A DNA stretch of 64,000 nt from Spirochaetales bacterium. GTDB lineage: Bacteria; Spirochaetota; Spirochaetia; DSM-27196; Salinispiraceae. The position numbers and the translations under genes are program-made. Where the stretch lies: assembly GCA_009991955.1 (NCBI GenBank), contig JAACWS010000021.1, positions 1 through 64,000 on the forward strand, in the 5' to 3' direction. The notes below the pieces were generated by a model that was not told the DNA's origin, did not search any database, and was given only the letters and a program-made list of their open reading frames with translations. Shown in pieces: positions 8,001-19,492 of the stretch (the stretch's first letter is position 1; each line of letters opens with the position of its first letter).

Positions 8001-9205
8001 GGGCCGAAAAAGGCCCTATAGTCTGCCGCCGGTCGACGGGCTGTTAGGGCCTTGGTCATGGCCCGGAAATAGGGCTTTGTTTCGCGATAGAAATCGAAGT
8101 AGCCCTGACACAGGTAGTTGAGTTTGCCCGACTTGGTCTGGATAAGGCGGTCTTTGGGGCAGGCGCCGTAACAGAGGTGCAGGTAAGGACAGGTTTTGCA
8201 CTTGTCTGGTAAGGCGGTGTATTTCGAGGTTCCAAATTCCTTTTGGGCCGGCTGATCGATAATCTCGGTTACCGAATGATGGTTCAGGTTTCCGAGGAAG
8301 TATTCGGGGCTCACGAAGTGGTCACAGGAGTACACGTCCCCGTTGTGTTCGATAGCCATGGCCCGGCCACATTCTTTGGAGTGGACACACAGGGATGCGG
8401 GGTAGCCGGCGTAGATTCCCAGAATCATATCGAAGTGTTGTACGAATATTCGACCGATGTCTTTTTTTCTCCATTCATGAAAAACACCGTTAAGGAACGA
8501 GCCCCACTGGGCGGGACGAACCGAACGAGGGTTCACCAGGGAGAGTGGGTCGTCGCCGATTCTTGCTTCCCGGGCCTTGGTCGAAGGTTCCACAATCGGA
8601 ATAAATTGGAGATAGGTCGACCCAATCGATGTGAGGAAGTTGTACACTTCTACCGGGTGGTCGGCGTTGTTTTCTTGCACCACCGTCAGGGTGTTAAAAT
8701 CCACCCCGTGTTTCTTGAGGTTTTCTAAGCCTGCCATGACGTCTTTGAAGGTTCCTTGCCCCACCCGGTCTACCCGGTATCGGTTATGGAGTTCCTCTGG
8801 TCCATCGATGCTCACTCCAACTAAAAATCCGTGGTCTTTGAAAAAGGATGCAAACTCGTCGCCGACTAATATTCCGTTAGTTTGGAAGGCGTTGAGGATT
8901 TTTACCCCCGCTGGAGCGTATTTTTGCTGATATTCCACGGCTTTTTCGTAGAATCGCACGCCCAAGAGGGTTGGTTCGCCCCCCTGCCAGGCGAAGGGTA
9001 TTTCTTTTAGCCCCTCGGGCTGGCTCTGAATATACCTGCGGACGTAGTTTTCCAGGGTCTCATCGGTCATGGTAAAGGCGGACCGATTTTTGGCGTCGGG
9101 GTAGAGTTTTTCTTTTTCTAGGTAGAAACAGTATTCACAGCGAATATTACAGAGGGCGCCGATAGGTTTTGCCATAAAATGGAAGGGAGTCTGAGTTCTG
9201 GTCAT
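7997..9205 (-). CDS. Radical SAM enzyme, anaerobic sulfatase-maturating type with SPASM domain
   Basis: A 402-residue radical SAM protein closely resembling anSME, which oxidises an active-site Cys or Ser of sulfatases to formylglycine. Cys19-X3-Cys23-X2-Cys26 (CNIRCEYC) would hold the SAM-cleaving 4Fe-4S cluster, and AWQGGEPTLLG is the GGE motif. The C-terminal SPASM region is rich in Cys (CVHSKECGRAM, SCDHF, CKTCPYLHLCYGACPKDRL). It is the last gene of gntR-chrA1-chrA2-anSME, and its ATG overlaps the chrA2 stop. No sulfatase is encoded nearby, so its target may be elsewhere in the genome or may not be a sulfatase. Confidence 0.85.
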   Translation of the reverse strand: MTRTQTPFHFMAKPIGALCNIRCEYCFYLEKEKLYPDAKNRSAFTMTDETLENYVRRYIQSQPEGLKEIPFAWQGGEPTLLGVRFYEKAVEYQQKYAPAGVKILNAFQTNGILVGDEFASFFKDHGFLVGVSIDGPEELHNRYRVDRVGQGTFKDVMAGLENLKKHGVDFNTLTVVQENNADHPVEVYNFLTSIGSTYLQFIPIVEPSTKAREARIGDDPLSLVNPRSVRPAQWGSFLNGVFHEWRKKDIGRIFVQHFDMILGIYAGYPASLCVHSKECGRAMAIEHNGDVYSCDHFVSPEYFLGNLNHHSVTEIIDQPAQKEFGTSKYTALPDKCKTCPYLHLCYGACPKDRLIQTKSGKLNYLCQGYFDFYRETKPYFRAMTKALTARRPAADYRAFFGP

Positions 9206-9720
9206 AGAAAAAGGATACCCCCAAAGGCGGCGGCCACCAAGAGCCAGGCGGGATGGAGTTTGGTGCGAGCCAGAATTGCCAAGCCCACGAGTGAGATGAT
9301 TACTGGTCCCCATCCGGTTAGGGCCACCTTTCCGATGGAGAAAGCACTGTACAAAATGAGGGCAACGATTCCCGGGCGTAGGCCATTCATAAGGTCCTGG
9401 ACGAGGGGTGTTTTTAAGAACCGAAAGGCTATCGTAGCAAGGATCAACATAAGAATGACCGGAACGGTAACAACTCCCAAGGTAGCAAGGGCGGCTCCAC
9501 CGACTCCACCAACCTTAAAACCAATGAAAGTTGCGGTATTAACGGCTATTGGCCCGGGGGTCATTTCAACGATAGCCAAAAGTTCGGCGAAGGTTTCGTG
9601 GGTAAGCCAATTTCTTTTTGTGATGATTTCTAATTCTATGAGAGGCAAGGACGCGTATCCTCCCCCAAAGCTGAAGGCACCAATTTGTAGAAAGGTCAAA
9701 AATAAGGTCAATAGATTCAT
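9202..9720 (-). CDS. Chromate transporter, short-chain ChrA subunit 2
   Basis: A 172-residue membrane protein of the CHR family, with the short-chain architecture in which two half-size proteins act as a pair. Typical motifs are FSFGGGYASLPL near the N-terminus and EMTPGPIAVNTATFIG around residue 52. Some CHR proteins export chromate; for the short pairs the natural substrate is often unknown. The ATG at 9720 has GAGGAGAAT upstream and overlaps the stop of the first half. Its own stop overlaps the radical SAM start. Confidence 0.85.
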   Translation of the reverse strand: MNLLTLFLTFLQIGAFSFGGGYASLPLIELEIITKRNWLTHETFAELLAIVEMTPGPIAVNTATFIGFKVGGVGGAALATLGVVTVPVILMLILATIAFRFLKTPLVQDLMNGLRPGIVALILYSAFSIGKVALTGWGPVIISLVGLAILARTKLHPAWLLVAAAFGGILFL

Positions 9721-10271
9721 TCTTTTGATTCTCCTCGGCGTGCACGACGAGACAATGGCCCATAGAGGAGTCCCGAGGCCCCTGAGAGTAGGACTATTAG
9801 GTAGGGGTTGACCTGAACAAAAATCATCAAGGATAACCAGGCTAGGGTCCCCAGAACCAAGAACCAGTTTATGTGGTGGAGGGAGACTTTCCAGGCAGCA
9901 AAGACAATGAGGGATACTACAAGTCCGAGAATACCCCGGAAGGCTGAAACTACCTGGGGAAGATCGGTATAGGGCATGAACCACAGGGCAATCGAGAGAA
10001 TCACTAAAAAAGAGGGGAGTATTACGCCCAATCCTGTAGCGAGTGCGCCCCTAGTACCCAAAGCTTTGTACCCAACCATGACGGCGGTGTTTACCGCTAT
10101 GGGGCCTGGAGCTGACTGGGCAATGAGAAGTACGTCTGACACTTCGTCATGGGTCAGAAGATTCGATGCGGTAGATATCTCGTGCTGAATAAGGGGAATC
10201 ATTGCGTATCCTCCCCCTAGGGTGAATAGGCCTATACGGAAAAAACGTGTGAAGAGGGCAAGGTAGATCAA
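9717..10271 (-). CDS. Chromate transporter, short-chain ChrA subunit 1
   Basis: A 184-residue CHR-family membrane protein, partner of the following half. Motifs FTLGGGYAMIPL and QSAPGPIAVNTAVMVG align with the same positions in subunit 2, showing the internal homology of the pair. The C-terminus is basic (RRARRGESKE), probably cytoplasmic. It sits between gntR and chrA2 with four-base ATGA overlaps on both sides, so expression should follow the GntR regulator. Transport of chromate or sulfate is inferred from the family only. Confidence 0.85.
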   Translation of the reverse strand: MIYLALFTRFFRIGLFTLGGGYAMIPLIQHEISTASNLLTHDEVSDVLLIAQSAPGPIAVNTAVMVGYKALGTRGALATGLGVILPSFLVILSIALWFMPYTDLPQVVSAFRGILGLVVSLIVFAAWKVSLHHINWFLVLGTLAWLSLMIFVQVNPYLIVLLSGASGLLYGPLSRRARRGESKE

Positions 10272-10975
10272 AATGGTTTCCTTTCAATAACGAGGTCCGA
10301 GCGAAAGCGCACCCGGTCTGGGCGAACGAGAGTCGTTCGAATTTCGATTATTCGGTTTTGGGTGTCAAAGGTAGTCCTGTAGGTTTGTAAAGCCGGCTGA
10401 CCGGGTAAAATTTCGAGGTATTTCGATTCAACGGGCTTTGGAAGGACGGGTTCAAGGTATTCCTGGGATTTTCCGTATTCGATTCCGTACACTTCTTCCA
10501 GGATTCCGTAAAGGGACTGGGTTTCCAGGTCGTAATTTTCAAGGTCTGGAGCAATTGCGATGGGTATCCATGATTGCTCAAGGGCCAGGGGTCGTTTATC
10601 CAAAAGACGGAGGCGTAAAACCGAGTAACCTTCCTCTTGGGGGTCCTTTTTCAGGCTAAGGAGGGTAGTCGAGAGCCGGAGGTTAGGGTCCTGGTAACGG
10701 TGCCCAAAGCTGTAAAAATTGTGGAGGTTTTGTTCGAGAGGCGGGGTCTTTATGCGGGTGCCTTGGCCTCGCCGACTTTCCAAGTATCCCTTTCGCTTAA
10801 GTACCTCGGTAGCCTGCCGGACCGTAAGGCGGGTGACACCAAATTCCTCGGCCAAATCGTTTTCTGGAGGCAAGAGGCTATCGAGAGAGTAAATGTGTTC
10901 GGTGATTCGTCTTTCGAGTATTTGGCGAATTTGTTCGTAGAGAGGAATGGGGCTGTGGTGGTCTATGAGGCTCAC
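10268..10975 (-). CDS. GntR-family transcriptional regulator (HutC/UTRA type)
   Basis: A 235-residue regulator. The N-terminal winged helix (residues about 10-75, PLYEQIRQILERRI through FGVTRLTVRQATEVLKRKGYLESRRGQGT) is typical of GntR. Residues about 90-230 fit the UTRA ligand-binding domain of the HutC subfamily. It leads an operon with two chromate-transporter halves and a radical SAM enzyme, joined by four-base overlaps. A perfect 16-bp palindrome 9 bp before its start is its likely own operator. The ligand is unknown. It lies 32 bp behind the AraC-type gene and could also be read from that promoter. Confidence 0.88.
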   Translation of the reverse strand: MSLIDHHSPIPLYEQIRQILERRITEHIYSLDSLLPPENDLAEEFGVTRLTVRQATEVLKRKGYLESRRGQGTRIKTPPLEQNLHNFYSFGHRYQDPNLRLSTTLLSLKKDPQEEGYSVLRLRLLDKRPLALEQSWIPIAIAPDLENYDLETQSLYGILEEVYGIEYGKSQEYLEPVLPKPVESKYLEILPGQPALQTYRTTFDTQNRIIEIRTTLVRPDRVRFRSDLVIERKPF

Positions 10976-10983
10976 GGATAAAA

Positions 10984-10999
10984 GTATAGATATCTATAC
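10984..10999. promoter_or_regulatory. GntR autoregulatory operator (palindrome)
   Basis: GTATAGATATCTATAC is a perfect 16-bp palindrome in the 32-bp gap before gntR. Position, perfect symmetry and AT-rich character fit a HutC/YtrA-type GntR operator. Binding is inferred. Confidence 0.6.
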
Positions 11000-11007
11000 A
11001 AATTTAT

Positions 11008-11874
11008 TCAAGATCTATGAGGGACAATTCTGTAGGCTTTGGGCGATGTACCCACTATCTGGCGAAATTGGTGAACGAAGCTCGAGGAGTCGAGGTAACC
11101 CAGGGTCTTGGCTATCTCGGTGACCGACTGGGGTGAGTAAATAAGAAGGTTCTGGGCTCGGCGAATTCGGGCATGAATCTGGTAGGTTTTCATTGATAGT
11201 CCGGTGCGATCGCGAAACTGCTTACGGAGGAGGGAGTAGCGGATGCCCAGGTTCTGGGCAATTGCCTCGGGAGGAACGAGGTGGTCGGATTCTATGGCTT
11301 GCTGGGCGGCAACAACCTTGTCCGGGGGGGCTTTGATATGGGGATTTCGTTGCTCAGGTACCTCGAGGGTGATTTTGGGGTTCCGTTCCTGATGAATAAG
11401 TTCGAGGCTAAGGGCCTGAAGCCCGAGGAAAACCTGGTCGTGGGTCGATTCATCGCTTCGATCGAGGGTATCGATCATCGAAACCCAGCGGGAGATGAGG
11501 GCTTCGTTCAGGCCCGGATTCCAGACCCGCAGATTTTCGGGTATGCGTCCCAGGGCAACGAGTCCACGATAGATAGGTGCACCGAAGGCCACAAAGAGTT
11601 CGATCCATTGGCCGTCGGGAAAAACCAGGGACGAGTGGCGCTCGCCGGGAACTCGTAAGAAGGCCGAGCCGGGCTTCAGAGGAATAATGGAGCCGGTAGA
11701 ATCGACGAAGGTGCCTCGCCCTTCGATGAGCCATATAATTCCGAAGTGGGGAAAGCGGGCGTCCTGATGACTATCCCGAGTGCTTGTTTTTTGGATGATT
11801 CCACAACCGACCAGGCCAGCGGTTGGATCCTGACCGAGGGTACGAAAAACCAGGCGTGTGGATAAATCGTGCAT
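11008..11874 (-). CDS. AraC-family transcriptional regulator, likely lactose/galactoside regulator
   Basis: A one-component AraC regulator of 288 residues. The N-terminal part looks like the cupin sensing domain (FGIIWLIEGRGTFVD, LKPGSAFLRVPGERHSS). The C-terminal 90 residues carry two helix-turn-helix units, ending in SVTEIAKTLGYLDSSSFVHQFRQIVGTSPKAYR. It is divergent from lacZ, and a pair of 15-bp direct repeats spaced 21 bp, the usual geometry for AraC dimers, lies between them. I chose the ATG at 11874; an in-frame TTG at 11901 would reach into the operator. There is no clear ribosome binding site. It probably activates lacZ in response to a galactoside (inference). Confidence 0.85.
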   Translation of the reverse strand: MHDLSTRLVFRTLGQDPTAGLVGCGIIQKTSTRDSHQDARFPHFGIIWLIEGRGTFVDSTGSIIPLKPGSAFLRVPGERHSSLVFPDGQWIELFVAFGAPIYRGLVALGRIPENLRVWNPGLNEALISRWVSMIDTLDRSDESTHDQVFLGLQALSLELIHQERNPKITLEVPEQRNPHIKAPPDKVVAAQQAIESDHLVPPEAIAQNLGIRYSLLRKQFRDRTGLSMKTYQIHARIRRAQNLLIYSPQSVTEIAKTLGYLDSSSFVHQFRQIVGTSPKAYRIVPHRS

Positions 11875-11887
11875 GAGTATAGTGTAG

Positions 11888-15247
<3,360 letters not shown>

Positions 15248-15256
15248 CGTAAGGAC

Positions 15257-16156
15257 ATGGTTCAAGAAAAAAATCCACCATTGAACCCGGTTCGGCGCAT
15301 AACCGTCCAAGGTTCGGTGGTCAATATTTTCCTTACCCTCGTCAAACTCGGGGCGGGTATTGGCGGCCAAAGTTCGGCCATGATCGCCGACGCGGTTCAC
15401 TCCCTTTCGGACTTTGCTACCGACCTGGTAGTACTCTTGGCCGTATCGATTTCTCAGAAGCCCCGGGACGAGGATCACAACTACGGCCACGGTAAATTTG
15501 AAACCTTGGGGACCCTTATTATTGGGGGTTCGCTTTTGGCTGTGGGTCTTGGGTTGATTTTTTCCGCTGCCCAATCGATTCTGGTCGTCCTGCAGGGTGG
15601 GGTTCTGCCCACCCCTGGGTGGATTGCCTTTGGTGCTGCGGTTGTATCGGTGGGGGTCAAAGAGGCCCTCTTTCAAGTTACCCGTCGGGTTGGTCGTAGG
15701 CTACGAAACCAAATGCTTCAGGCGAATGCCTGGCACCATCGGTCCGATGCCCTTTCTTCGGTTGCGGCCATGGCGGGGATTGGCGGGGCGATTCTCTTGG
15801 GTCCGAGTTTTGCTATTTTGGATCCCCTGGCGGGTCTGGGGGTGAGCGCAGTTATCTGCTGGGTCGCTTGGAGGATTCTTCGGGGTTGTCTGGCAGAGCT
15901 AGCCGAAACCTCGGTAGATCCCCAGGTGCGGCAGCAGATTCTCACTATCGTCGAGAAGGTCGATGGGGTGGCTGATCCTCACAATCTGCGGGCGCGGTGG
16001 GTAGGCTCAGAGCTAGCTCTAGATATACACATTCGGGTGGCAGGAACCATGACCGTCGACGCGGGGCATGTCATTGCGACCGAAGTTGAGCAGGAACTGC
16101 GTCAAAGTTTTGGCGATAAGACCATGACAAACATCCACGTTGAGCCCAGCAAATAA
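15257..16156 (+). CDS. Cation diffusion facilitator transporter
   Basis: A 299-residue CDF-family antiporter, exporting divalent cations such as Zn, Fe or Mn in exchange for protons at the inner membrane. Six membrane segments are expected. The metal-site pairs are seen as MIADAVHSLSDFATD (helix II) and WHHRSDALSS (helix V). The GHGKFETLG loop and a C-terminal cytoplasmic domain (from about residue 205) are typical of FieF/MamM-type proteins. It begins 9 nt after lacZ and probably shares its transcript, an odd partner for a galactosidase. The metal cannot be told from sequence. Confidence 0.88.
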   Translation: MVQEKNPPLNPVRRITVQGSVVNIFLTLVKLGAGIGGQSSAMIADAVHSLSDFATDLVVLLAVSISQKPRDEDHNYGHGKFETLGTLIIGGSLLAVGLGLIFSAAQSILVVLQGGVLPTPGWIAFGAAVVSVGVKEALFQVTRRVGRRLRNQMLQANAWHHRSDALSSVAAMAGIGGAILLGPSFAILDPLAGLGVSAVICWVAWRILRGCLAELAETSVDPQVRQQILTIVEKVDGVADPHNLRARWVGSELALDIHIRVAGTMTVDAGHVIATEVEQELRQSFGDKTMTNIHVEPSK

Positions 16157-16438
16157 AGGGTAATTGTCAAAATGACTGCACATCACGGGCCACTGTACCG
16201 AGTTGGTTCTTGGTACTGGTCGGTGGTGAAGCCTTCATCATCGAAGGATTATCACTTCCAACCTTTGGGTTCGTGCCGATTGGTCGGGGTAACGACCTTG
16301 CTTACAGACCAATAACCCCCACGACCAGGAGGCGGGAAAAATGACCGAAGAGGTCTTGATCCTAATCGCTTCGCTATTGCCAACCCCGCAACGGGGAGTA
16401 TATGCTGACCAAATCCCTAGGAATTCCGAAGAGGTTTC
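16157..16438. other. 282-bp spacer with stem-loops, unassigned
   Basis: No convincing gene lies between the CDF and HAD genes. Possible stems include ATTGGTC...GACCAAT (about 16276-16312) and CCCCGCAACGGGG (about 16384-16397). None is followed by a T-run, so they are not plain terminators. The spacer is long for this window and could hold a small RNA or a decayed gene; I cannot assign it to a known RNA family. Confidence 0.3.
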
Positions 16439-17119
16439 ATGGATCAAGGATCTATCCCCAAGAAAATCGCATTTTTCGATGTAGATCATACCCTCACGCG
16501 CAAAGCGACCGGAGCCTGGTTCTTACGAGAAATGGTTTTTCAAGGTATGATGGGTCGTCGGGCCTTGCTCTCAATTCCATTTTACATGTTTCTCTACCGC
16601 TTCGGTCCGGCAAATCATACTTCCCAAAAGCACGTGCCCCATAATTTTCCGGCTCTTCGCGGTATTCCCCAGCAGGTCTTGACCGAGTTGGGCGAAACAA
16701 CCCACGAAAAATTTATTCGAAATGATATGTACCCGCCGGTTCCCGAGCTCATTAGCGAGTTTCGGGCTTTAGGATATGAGCCCTATTTGGCGACATCTTC
16801 CTTTGATTTTTTGGTTCTTCCCTTGGCGCGGGAGCTTGGGGTCGATGGGGTAATTGCGTCCCAGCTCGAGATTGTGAATGGCGAGACAACCGGGAGGGTC
16901 CTAGGACCAGCAAGTTTTGGGTCGGGCAAGCGAGATCAGTGTAGAGAGAGGGTTGACGACTTACACACCAGTTTGGACCAGTGTGCCTTCTTTTCCGACA
17001 GTATCCACGACCTCCCACTCTTGCGAGAGGTCGGTAGGCCGGTAGCAGTCAACCCCGATTTCCGGCTCCTGAGACAAGCGAAAAAATACAGTTGGGAGAT
17101 ACGAGACTTTCGCCAGTGA
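16439..17119 (+). CDS. HAD-IB family hydrolase (SerB-like phosphatase)
   Basis: A 226-residue haloacid dehalogenase-type phosphatase of subfamily IB (phosphoserine-phosphatase-like). Motif I is FFDVDHTLT near residue 12, with the nucleophile Asp followed by the second Asp. Motif II is ATSSFD, motif III the GKRDQC region, and motif IV SDSIHDLPLL, all in order. The C1 cap is helical. Phosphoserine is one possible substrate; family members also act on lipid or other phosphomonoesters. It stands alone on the plus strand, convergent with the SDR gene 12 bp away. Confidence 0.82.
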   Translation: MDQGSIPKKIAFFDVDHTLTRKATGAWFLREMVFQGMMGRRALLSIPFYMFLYRFGPANHTSQKHVPHNFPALRGIPQQVLTELGETTHEKFIRNDMYPPVPELISEFRALGYEPYLATSSFDFLVLPLARELGVDGVIASQLEIVNGETTGRVLGPASFGSGKRDQCRERVDDLHTSLDQCAFFSDSIHDLPLLREVGRPVAVNPDFRLLRQAKKYSWEIRDFRQ

Positions 17120-17131
17120 TCAGTCGGCTCC

Positions 17132-18007
17132 TCAGTCCAAAAATATCGGGTGAATACCCCCCAGTCCTTTGACACCCGGGCTTTTCGCCAAGCTCCAAGT
17201 CCACAGTTCTTTCTGGGTTTTCTCATCCTCGGTATTCTTCTTGGTTTTCGAGGGTTTCTTTTTGTCGAAATAAAGTCCACTGTACTTTGACCCATCGGGG
17301 TCCGAAGCAAGATAGATTGAAGTCTGTGCCCCATCGAGCTGGCTTATCGCCAAATGTTTGTTCAAGAATCCGAATACCCGGCTTTCAAAGCTGGGTTTGG
17401 TTTGTACTCCAAAGTTAGTTTGAACAAATCCCGGGTGCAGGCAGTTTGCCGTTATTTTTAATTGGGCTTCTTTAAGTCGTTGGGCCAATTCTTGGGTAAA
17501 GAATATGTTTGCCAGCTTGCTATCTCCGTAACGGGGGAAGGCTTTGTAGGTTGAGGGATTTTCTAGTTCGTCGATCTTGATTTTTCCCATCCGATGGGCT
17601 GCCGATGCAACACTCACAATGCGGCCGTTTTCTGCCAAGTTCGGCAAGAGTGCCAAGGTCAGGCGAAAATATCCCAAATGATTGAGAGCCATGGTGTATT
17701 CCAGTCCCTCGGCGGTAAGGGATTTCTCGGTAAAGTATCCTCCGGCGTTGTTCACTAACACGTCGAGGACCTCGGTCCACTTTTTGATTTCGCTTGAAAC
17801 CTTAAGGACGTCGGATTCTAGAGAAAGATCAGCAATAAATACATGGATTTGGTCGTTTCCCGTTTCCTTCCGTATGGCTTCCGCCGCCGCAGTGCCTCGA
17901 TCTACATTCCTGCAAACCATTCCTACCTTCCATCCTAGGGCCGCCAAAGCCTTTGTGGTTTCATAGCCGATTCCCGAGTTTGCCCCGGTGATGAGTGCTG
18001 TTGTCAT
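17132..18007 (-). CDS. Short-chain dehydrogenase/reductase (retinol-dehydrogenase-like)
   Basis: A classical SDR of 291 residues. The NAD(P)-binding TGANSGIG motif is at residues 7-14, NNAGG near residue 85, the catalytic Ser in VSVASAAH, and Tyr-X3-Lys in PRYGDSKLAN. The C-terminal Lys-rich insert (DKKKPSKTKKNTEDEKTQ) is typical of the retinol-dehydrogenase/WWOX-like group. The substrate is unknown. I chose the ATG at 18007; the frame stays open further upstream, but that stretch holds operator-like repeats and does not look coding. It is divergent from the antiporter gene across an operator-rich spacer. Confidence 0.85.
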   Translation of the reverse strand: MTTALITGANSGIGYETTKALAALGWKVGMVCRNVDRGTAAAEAIRKETGNDQIHVFIADLSLESDVLKVSSEIKKWTEVLDVLVNNAGGYFTEKSLTAEGLEYTMALNHLGYFRLTLALLPNLAENGRIVSVASAAHRMGKIKIDELENPSTYKAFPRYGDSKLANIFFTQELAQRLKEAQLKITANCLHPGFVQTNFGVQTKPSFESRVFGFLNKHLAISQLDGAQTSIYLASDPDGSKYSGLYFDKKKPSKTKKNTEDEKTQKELWTWSLAKSPGVKGLGGIHPIFLD

Positions 18008-18110
18008 ACTTGTTCGAGTCCTCCAACTCGAAAGGTCGTCAATTTGTCGCCTCCGGTCAAGAATGAACTGTTGTGGAGAAAGAGCATCTTGTTTTTGACC
18101 CTTACGTAGG

Positions 18111-18200
18111 TTCATTGGCCATCTTTTTAGTCGTTGTAAGGTCATTGGGGTCAATGACCGGAAGACTATTAGACTTAAGAAATAGTTGGCCAATGAACTA
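18111..18200. repeat. Nested inverted repeats with GGTCATTG palindrome, copy B
   Basis: A 20-bp perfect palindrome, GGTCATTG-GGGT-CAATGACC (18140-18159), lies between two outer arms, GTTCATTGGCCA (18112-18123) and TGGCCAATGAAC (18187-18198), which are exact 12-bp inverted copies of each other. The central spacer is 4 bp here but 5 bp in the other copies. The whole array fills the divergent spacer between the SDR and antiporter genes. Confidence 0.65.
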
Positions 18201-18201
18201 G

Positions 18202-18237
18202 GACAAAATTTGCAACAGTTGTGACAAAATTTACAAC
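18202..18237 (+). promoter_or_regulatory. 21-bp-spaced direct-repeat operator, SDR/antiporter
   Basis: GACAAAATTTGCAAC (from 18202) and GACAAAATTTACAAC (from 18223) are direct repeats 21 bp apart, the same motif and spacing as upstream of lacZ. They lie about 50 bp before a TACCCT box of the antiporter gene and about 195 bp from the SDR start. Confidence 0.72.
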
Positions 18238-18304
18238 AAATTACAGCCCCACTAGTCGGAGCCTCACTACTCACACCTGCTCGGTTCTGGTACCCTCTTC
18301 TCCA

Positions 18305-19492
18305 ATGAGCTTCGAAGTCGTATTTTTCCTTCTATTTTTTGGTGGATGGGCCGCTGGCCGTCTGGCCCAACTGGTCACTCTGCCACCAATCTTAGGTATG
18401 ACCCTGTGGGGTATCGGTCTGGGTGTGCTCGTCGAGTACTTGGGCTACCCCTGGCCCGGGGGTTTCTGGGACCTGGTCCCTTTTCTCAAGTCCTTGGCCC
18501 TGGTGGTGATTCTGCTTCGGGCAGGGTTGGGCTTAAGTCGAAAAGAGCTGAAACGGGCGGGGATGGCGGGGGTCCTCATGGCCTTTGTCCCTGCGGTTTT
18601 CGAGGGGGCTGCCCTCATGGTGAGCCTGCGGTGGATTCTCGAGTTCTCGTGGCCCGCCGCGGGGCTTACGGCTTTTATGCTGGCCGCGGTCAGTCCGGCG
18701 GTCGTAGTACCGTCGATGCTCGAATTGCAAGAGAAGGGAATCGGCAAAAAAAACGGAGTTATAACGATTATTTTGGCTGGTGCCTCGGCCGATGACGTCT
18801 TTGCTATTACCATTTTTACGGTGTTTTTGGGCCTGGCCCAGGGGTTCGACGTATCCATGGCCGGGGCCTTGGCTACCATACCCTTAACATTGGCAGGGGG
18901 AATCGGGTTGGGAGGACTGGTTGGGTGGATAATCGCCCGGAGTTTCCGACGCCACCATCATCGAATCCGAGCGACAGAAAAGACCCTTCTGGTCCTGGCC
19001 TCGTCGGTGTTTTTGGTCCAGGTGGGAACCTGGACGGGCCTGGCTGCCCTCTTGGGTGTTATGACCCTGGGGCTCATGGTGGTCGAGTTTGCGAACCCCG
19101 CGGCCTTAGAAATGGCCTCCAAGCTAGGTAAGGTGTGGGTCTTTGCTCAGATCTTCTTGTTTGTAGCGATTGGCCTGGCCTTGGAACCGGCCCAGGCTTT
19201 GGTGCTGGGGCCTAAGGCCCTTGGAATCTTGGCCCTGGGCCTGGTAGCCCGGTCGGTGGGTGTTCTGTTGGCCACCTGGCCCTCAAGTCTAACCTGGGGT
19301 GAACGGTGGTTCAGTGTTTTGGCCTATCTTCCCAAGGCGACGGTCCAAGCTGCTCTGGGAGGTATTGCCTTATCTGTAGGGATTCCCGAAGGCAAGGCGA
19401 TTCTCTCCCTGGCGGTAGTCGCCATTCTCATGACCGCTCCCTTGGGACTCTTTGGAATTCGGTGGGGAAAGCGGTGGTTAGAGGGTAGTTGA
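18305..19492 (+). CDS. Cation:proton antiporter (CPA1/NhaP-like)
   Basis: A 395-residue polytopic membrane protein with about 12 segments, of the monovalent cation:proton antiporter type (Na+/H+ exchanger fold). Family-like parts are AAVSPAVVVPSML (discontinuous helix 4 region), LAGASADDVFAIT (the conserved Asp pair of helix 5) and the C-terminal LAYLPKATVQAALGGIAL. No long cytoplasmic regulatory tail follows. The ATG at 18305 lies 8 nt after a TACCCT box and lacks a ribosome site. It ends directly against the convergent glmS stop with no gap. Ion specificity is not visible. Confidence 0.85.
   Translation: MSFEVVFFLLFFGGWAAGRLAQLVTLPPILGMTLWGIGLGVLVEYLGYPWPGGFWDLVPFLKSLALVVILLRAGLGLSRKELKRAGMAGVLMAFVPAVFEGAALMVSLRWILEFSWPAAGLTAFMLAAVSPAVVVPSMLELQEKGIGKKNGVITIILAGASADDVFAITIFTVFLGLAQGFDVSMAGALATIPLTLAGGIGLGGLVGWIIARSFRRHHHRIRATEKTLLVLASSVFLVQVGTWTGLAALLGVMTLGLMVVEFANPAALEMASKLGKVWVFAQIFLFVAIGLALEPAQALVLGPKALGILALGLVARSVGVLLATWPSSLTWGERWFSVLAYLPKATVQAALGGIALSVGIPEGKAILSLAVVAILMTAPLGLFGIRWGKRWLEGS

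Noticed and set aside
16165-16180. A TGTCAAAAT half-site resembling the 21-bp-spaced operator
   Set aside because: No second copy 21 bp away on either side, and the match stops after nine bases.
16238-16489. An 83-codon minus-strand frame between the CDF and HAD genes
   Set aside because: It overlaps the start of the well-supported HAD gene by about 50 bp, has no domain and no ribosome site.
18008-18274. N-terminal extension of the SDR protein by 89 residues
   Set aside because: The extension would translate the nested palindromes and the 21-bp-spaced repeat, and the SDR fold begins properly at 18007.
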